A DNA stretch of 8,520 nucleotides from an uncultured Oscillospiraceae bacterium (GTDB lineage: Bacteria > Bacillota > Clostridia > Oscillospirales > Oscillospiraceae), in the NCBI GenBank assembly GCA_934630985.1, contig CAKTXO010000055.1, positions 1 through 8,520 on the forward strand, written 5' to 3'. A program made the position numbers and the translations under genes. Below are positions 6,738 through 8,520 of this stretch, in pieces. Under the pieces are notes generated by a model, which saw only the letters and a list, made by a program, of their open reading frames with translations, was not told the DNA's origin and did no database searches. How positions within the stretch are numbered: position 1 is the stretch's first letter; the number at the start of each line of letters is the position of its first letter.

Positions 6738-7832
6738 ATGGAGCTTTTTGACAAGCTGCTGGAGGTTTCCAGGGCTTTCCGGATCCCCTATGAGTACCTG
6801 GGCTATGAAACCATCCAGATGGGCAACGTAAACCGCACCTACAAGGTGAATTTCCGGCTGCCCGACGGAAAGGAAAAGTCCTTTCTGGTGCAGAACGTGA
6901 ATACCTACGCCTTCCGGAATCCCGTGGGTCTGATGAATAACATTGACAGCGTCACCGAGCATATCCGGGCGAAAAAGCCGGGGCAGCTTGCTCTGCATTT
7001 TCACCACACCGCCGACCGGAAGACCTACCTGGCAGACGGGGAGAATTTCTGGCGGATGACCAATTACGTCCCTTCCGTGACTTACAACACCGTCACCGAT
7101 CTGAACATCGTCCGCAGCGCGGGCAAGGCCTTCGGCGAATTCCAGATGGACTTGGAGGACTTTGATCTTTCGGCTCTGGTGGAGACCATTCCCGGCTTTC
7201 ACGATACCCGCAAGCGGTACGCTGACTTCCGCCGGAGTGTGGAAGAGGACAAAGCGGGCCGGGTATCTTCCGTCCGGGAGGAGATTGATTATCTTCTGTC
7301 CGTAGAGGACAAGGCCAGCTGCCTGACGGATCTGTACCGGGCAGGAAAGCTGCCTCTGCGGGTCACCCATAACGATACCAAGATCAATAACGTGCTGTTT
7401 TCCCCGGAAACCAAGGAAGCGATGATCGTTATCGATCTTGACACCGTTATGCCGGGGCTTATGGGTCATGATTTCGGCGATGCCATCCGCTTTGCGGCCA
7501 ACCGTGTGGAGGAGGACTGTACGGACTACGACCGTGCCCAGGTGAACCTCGATGTTTTCCGGGCTTTCGCGGAAGGATTTTTGTCCATGACGGCGAAAAC
7601 CATGACGGATACAGAGGTCAAGACCCTTGCCATGAGCTGCTTTGACCTGACGGCGGAGCTTGCCACCCGGTTCTTAGCGGACTATCTGGACGGCGACCTG
7701 TATTTCAACATCCGCCGCCCGGATCACAACCTGGTTCGTGCCCGGTGCCAGATCGCCCTGGCCAAGGATATGCTGAAGCATATGGACGAAATGGAAGCCA
7801 TCGTAGAGCAGTGCGTCCGCAATTCCCAATAA
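6738..7832 (+). CDS. APH-fold sugar kinase, N-acetylhexosamine 1-kinase (NahK)-like
   Basis: This 364-residue protein belongs to the aminoglycoside phosphotransferase/choline kinase fold. Its motifs closely follow, from memory, Bifidobacterium longum NahK (about 359 residues), which phosphorylates GlcNAc or GalNAc at C1 in the mucin/milk-oligosaccharide pathway. Shared features are an N-terminal nucleotide-binding region with GNVNRTY (29-35), TETI-like FHDT (154-157), the catalytic loop RVTHNDTKINN (208-218, catalytic D213), the metal-binding VIDLDTVMPG (231-240, D233 and D235), HDFGDAIRF (244-252) and FLADYLDGDLYF (312-323). No signal peptide or membrane segment is apparent, so it is cytosolic. 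The ATG at 6738 has AGGAGA at 6723-6728, nine bases upstream, and lies 23 bases after rnc, so it is probably the last gene of the operon. No phosphorylase or transport genes accompany it. The fold and kinase chemistry are firm; the exact sugar is inference, and another hexose or an amino alcohol is possible. Confidence 0.8.
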   Translation: MELFDKLLEVSRAFRIPYEYLGYETIQMGNVNRTYKVNFRLPDGKEKSFLVQNVNTYAFRNPVGLMNNIDSVTEHIRAKKPGQLALHFHHTADRKTYLADGENFWRMTNYVPSVTYNTVTDLNIVRSAGKAFGEFQMDLEDFDLSALVETIPGFHDTRKRYADFRRSVEEDKAGRVSSVREEIDYLLSVEDKASCLTDLYRAGKLPLRVTHNDTKINNVLFSPETKEAMIVIDLDTVMPGLMGHDFGDAIRFAANRVEEDCTDYDRAQVNLDVFRAFAEGFLSMTAKTMTDTEVKTLAMSCFDLTAELATRFLADYLDGDLYFNIRRPDHNLVRARCQIALAKDMLKHMDEMEAIVEQCVRNSQ

Positions 7833-7852
7833 CTCCCAGACAATAACTTTTA

Positions 7853-7876
7853 GAGGCACCCGTCCCCGGGTGCCTC
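7853..7876 (+). terminator. Hairpin copy 1 after the operon (terminator-like, no T-run)
   Basis: GAGGCACCCG (7853-7862) and CGGGTGCCTC (7867-7876) form a perfect 10-base-pair stem with loop TCCC, 20 bases after the kinase stop. The following bases are AGCTTGTC, not a T-run, and the opposite strand has none either. It may therefore be a weak terminator or a 3'-end stabiliser, not an efficient intrinsic terminator. It shares its stem with copies 2 and 3. Confidence 0.5.
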
Positions 7877-7905
7877 AGCTTGTCAAAAAAGCCCCCAATA
7901 TATGT

Positions 7906-8038
7906 TGTCATTCCGAACCAGTCCGCAGACTGGTGTGGGAATCCCCCGGATAGAGGTAAAAGCCACTGGTTTAGGATCTAAAATGTTTAAAAATTCGGGG
8001 GATTGCCACGGCAGTGTGCGCACTGCCTCGCAATGACA
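7906..8038. repeat. MITE-like element with 43-base imperfect terminal inverted repeats
   Basis: The left arm (7906-7948, beginning TGTCATT) and the right arm (7996-8038, ending AATGACA) are inverted repeats matching at 35 of 43 positions. They enclose 47 bases of AT-rich sequence. Each arm contains its own hairpin: ACCAGTC/GACTGGT around CGCA on the left, and GGCAGTG/CACTGCC around TGCG on the right. The whole could fold as a long stem with two side hairpins. There is no transposase and no clear target-site duplication; only TGT flanks both ends. Elements with TGTCATT ends and CAATCC-type segments are, as I recall, common between genes in gut Clostridia, but the family name is unknown to me. 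It sits downstream of hairpin 1, so it may be transcribed as part of the operon 3' end. Confidence 0.75.
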
Positions 8039-8055
8039 TGTTTTTTCGACAGTCT

Positions 8056-8084
8056 GAGGCACCCATCCGGGTGCCTCCGTTTTT
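8056..8084 (+). terminator. Intrinsic terminator, hairpin copy 2
   Basis: GAGGCACCC (8056-8064) and GGGTGCCTC (8069-8077) form a nine-base-pair stem with loop ATCC. After CG comes a run of five T (8080-8084). This is the first convincing rho-independent terminator after the kinase gene, giving a 3' untranslated region of about 250 bases that contains the MITE-like element. Confidence 0.72.
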
Positions 8085-8115
8085 CTCCTTTACAACCCGA
8101 AATATTCTGATGCGC

Positions 8116-8224
8116 CTCCGGCGGAGCGGCCGGGGGATTCTTAAGGGGGCGGCTTTTCGGCAGCGCCCCTTAAGCCGGCTTCTTATCAATTTTCTTGCCG
8201 GGACAAGAAAATTGCCTCCGGAGG
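8116..8224. repeat. Cluster of palindromes (composite repeat)
   Basis: Four inverted repeats follow each other: CTCCG-G-CGGAG (8116-8126); CTTAAGGGG (8140-8148) with CCCCTTAAG (8166-8174) around a GC-rich interior that can pair further; CAATTTTCTTG (8187-8197) with CAAGAAAATTG (8204-8214), a perfect 11-base-pair stem with a six-base loop; and the perfect palindrome CCTCCGGAGG (8215-8224). The motif GCCTCCGG occurs at both edges of the cluster, at 8114-8121 and 8214-8221. There is no T-run, so these are not terminators. The arrangement looks like a dispersed palindromic repeat, but its family and function are unknown. Confidence 0.6.
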
Positions 8225-8281
8225 GACCAGCGCTGAAAGTTTCTAGGAGGTTTGGAACATAAACGCAAATCTGTAACCTGT

Positions 8282-8303
8282 GGGTCAATGAGGGCATTGA
8301 CCC
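8282..8303. repeat. REP-like hairpin
   Basis: GGGTCAATG (8282-8290) and CATTGACCC (8295-8303) form a perfect nine-base-pair stem with loop AGGG. The flanks (CCTGT before, CCTACAAG after) resemble the short GTAGGGG-type palindromic repeats found between genes in many Bacillota. That likeness is from memory. It has no T-run. Confidence 0.55.
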
Positions 8304-8338
8304 CTACAAGCGCACAATCGGTTCCTCAAAATTTTTGC

Positions 8339-8365
8339 AGGCACCCATCCGGGTGCCTCTTTTTT
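8339..8365 (+). terminator. Intrinsic terminator, hairpin copy 3
   Basis: AGGCACCC (8339-8346) and GGGTGCCT (8351-8358) form an eight-base-pair stem with loop ATCC, then C and six T (8360-8365). Its 20-base core is identical to that of copy 2 (8058-8077 and 8340-8359). It stands only about 20 bases before the -35 region of the next promoter, so it would insulate the downstream gene from readthrough. Confidence 0.72.
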
Positions 8366-8384
8366 GTTCCAATGAAACTATTGC

Positions 8385-8413
8385 TTGCCGTATGGGGCAT
8401 AATGTGTTATAAT
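8385..8413 (+). promoter_or_regulatory. Sigma-A promoter with extended -10
   Basis: A perfect TATAAT (8408-8413) is preceded by TGT (8405-8407), the extended -10 signature. TTGCCG (8385-8390), a 4/6 match to the -35 consensus, lies 17 bases upstream. Transcription would start near 8420 and give the gene at 8471 a leader of about 50 bases. Confidence 0.8.
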
Positions 8414-8470
8414 AAACCGAACTATGCGGAAAATGGGCTTTTCTTACAAAGAATTAGAAGGTGAACGGGA

Positions 8471-8520
8471 ATGGACATGAATAAACCCCAGTTTTTGAGC
8501 CGGGCTGTCCTGGGCAAGGT
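8471..8520 (+). CDS. Unidentified protein, N-terminal fragment cut by the window end
   Basis: Only 16 complete codons are visible, starting MDMNKPQFLSRAVLGK. The ATG at 8471 has AAGGTGA at 8458-8464, six bases upstream, a good ribosome binding site; an alternative ATG at 8477 would be 12 bases away and is less likely. A strong promoter and an insulating terminator lie just upstream, so this is the first gene of a new transcription unit. The peptide shows no signal-peptide pattern. It is too short to name a family. Confidence 0.75.
   Translation, partial: MDMNKPQFLSRAVLGK

Larger units (their letters stand above)
7833..8470. other. 638-base non-coding region rich in palindromic repeats
   Basis: Between the kinase stop and the next start codon there is no reading frame with protein-like composition and a usable ribosome binding site. 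The region holds, in order, hairpin copy 1 (7853-7876), a MITE-like inverted repeat element (7906-8038), hairpin copy 2 with a T-run (8056-8084), a cluster of palindromes (8116-8224), a nine-base-stem hairpin (8282-8303), hairpin copy 3 with a T-run (8339-8365), and a promoter (8385-8413). Compared with the gaps of at most 32 bases upstream, this is clearly where repeats have accumulated. Confidence 0.85.

Noticed and set aside
6579..7469. Antisense open frame of 296 codons across the rnc end and the kinase
   Set aside because: It is antisense to two genes with intact catalytic motifs, and it shows no protein family motif of its own.
8014..8262. Open frame of 82 codons within the repeat region
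   Set aside because: It starts with GTG inside the MITE-like right arm without a ribosome binding site and runs through terminator 2 and several palindromes. It is Arg/Leu/Pro-rich repeat DNA read as protein. Similar predicted small proteins could appear wherever the repeat is copied.
7853..8358. CRISPR-like array from the three identical hairpins
   Set aside because: There are only three copies, spaced about 203 and 282 bases apart, with structured spacers of unequal length and no cas genes. They are hairpin/terminator repeats.
8252..8464. Open frame of 70 codons across terminator 3 and the promoter
   Set aside because: It overlaps a terminator, a promoter and a REP-like hairpin. Although a GGAGG stretch lies nearby, the sequence has no protein-like character and would place the promoter inside a gene.

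Overview
The window looks like chromosome from a moderately GC-rich, Gram-positive anaerobe of the Clostridia, probably an Oscillospiraceae/Ruminococcaceae-type gut bacterium. Three things point that way: the order dprA-topA-trmFO, which is typical of Bacillota; strong GGAGG-type ribosome binding sites; and intergenic DNA packed with small palindromic repeats. This taxonomic placement is inference from gene content and style, since there is no rRNA in the window.

Positions 1-7832 form one tightly packed, same-strand block. It holds the C-terminal tail of a SpoU/TrmH-type RNA methyltransferase (1-84), dprA (111-1361), topA (1394-3679), trmFO (3683-4987), plsX (5004-6035), rnc (6028-6714) and an APH-fold sugar kinase most like N-acetylhexosamine 1-kinase (6738-7832). 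Gaps are 3-32 bases, and plsX and rnc overlap by 8. The set mixes DNA uptake and recombination (DprA), supercoiling control (TopA), tRNA modification (TrmFO), phospholipid initiation (PlsX) and RNA processing (RNase III). It reads as a housekeeping operon with a sugar kinase appended. A near-consensus sigma-A promoter (TTGACA, 17 bases, TATAGT) lies inside the 3' part of dprA and probably gives topA and the genes after it their own transcription start.

Positions 7833-8470 (638 bases) carry no convincing gene but are dense in structure. There are three copies of one GGCACCC/GGGTGCC hairpin; the second and third are followed by T-runs and look like intrinsic terminators. Between the first two lies a 133-base MITE-like element with 43-base imperfect inverted ends. 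Between the second and third is a cluster of unrelated palindromes. An extended -10 promoter (8385-8413) follows, and then the first 16 codons of an unidentified gene (8471-8520).

The best candidates for something new are in the non-coding parts. In the MITE-like element, all eight differences between the two arms fall in pairs that would keep each arm's own hairpin foldable. The terminator-like hairpin is reused at the borders of the repeat modules. A strong promoter is embedded in the dprA interdomain linker. No new multi-gene defence or metabolic system is visible; the protein-coding part is mostly ordinary core genome.
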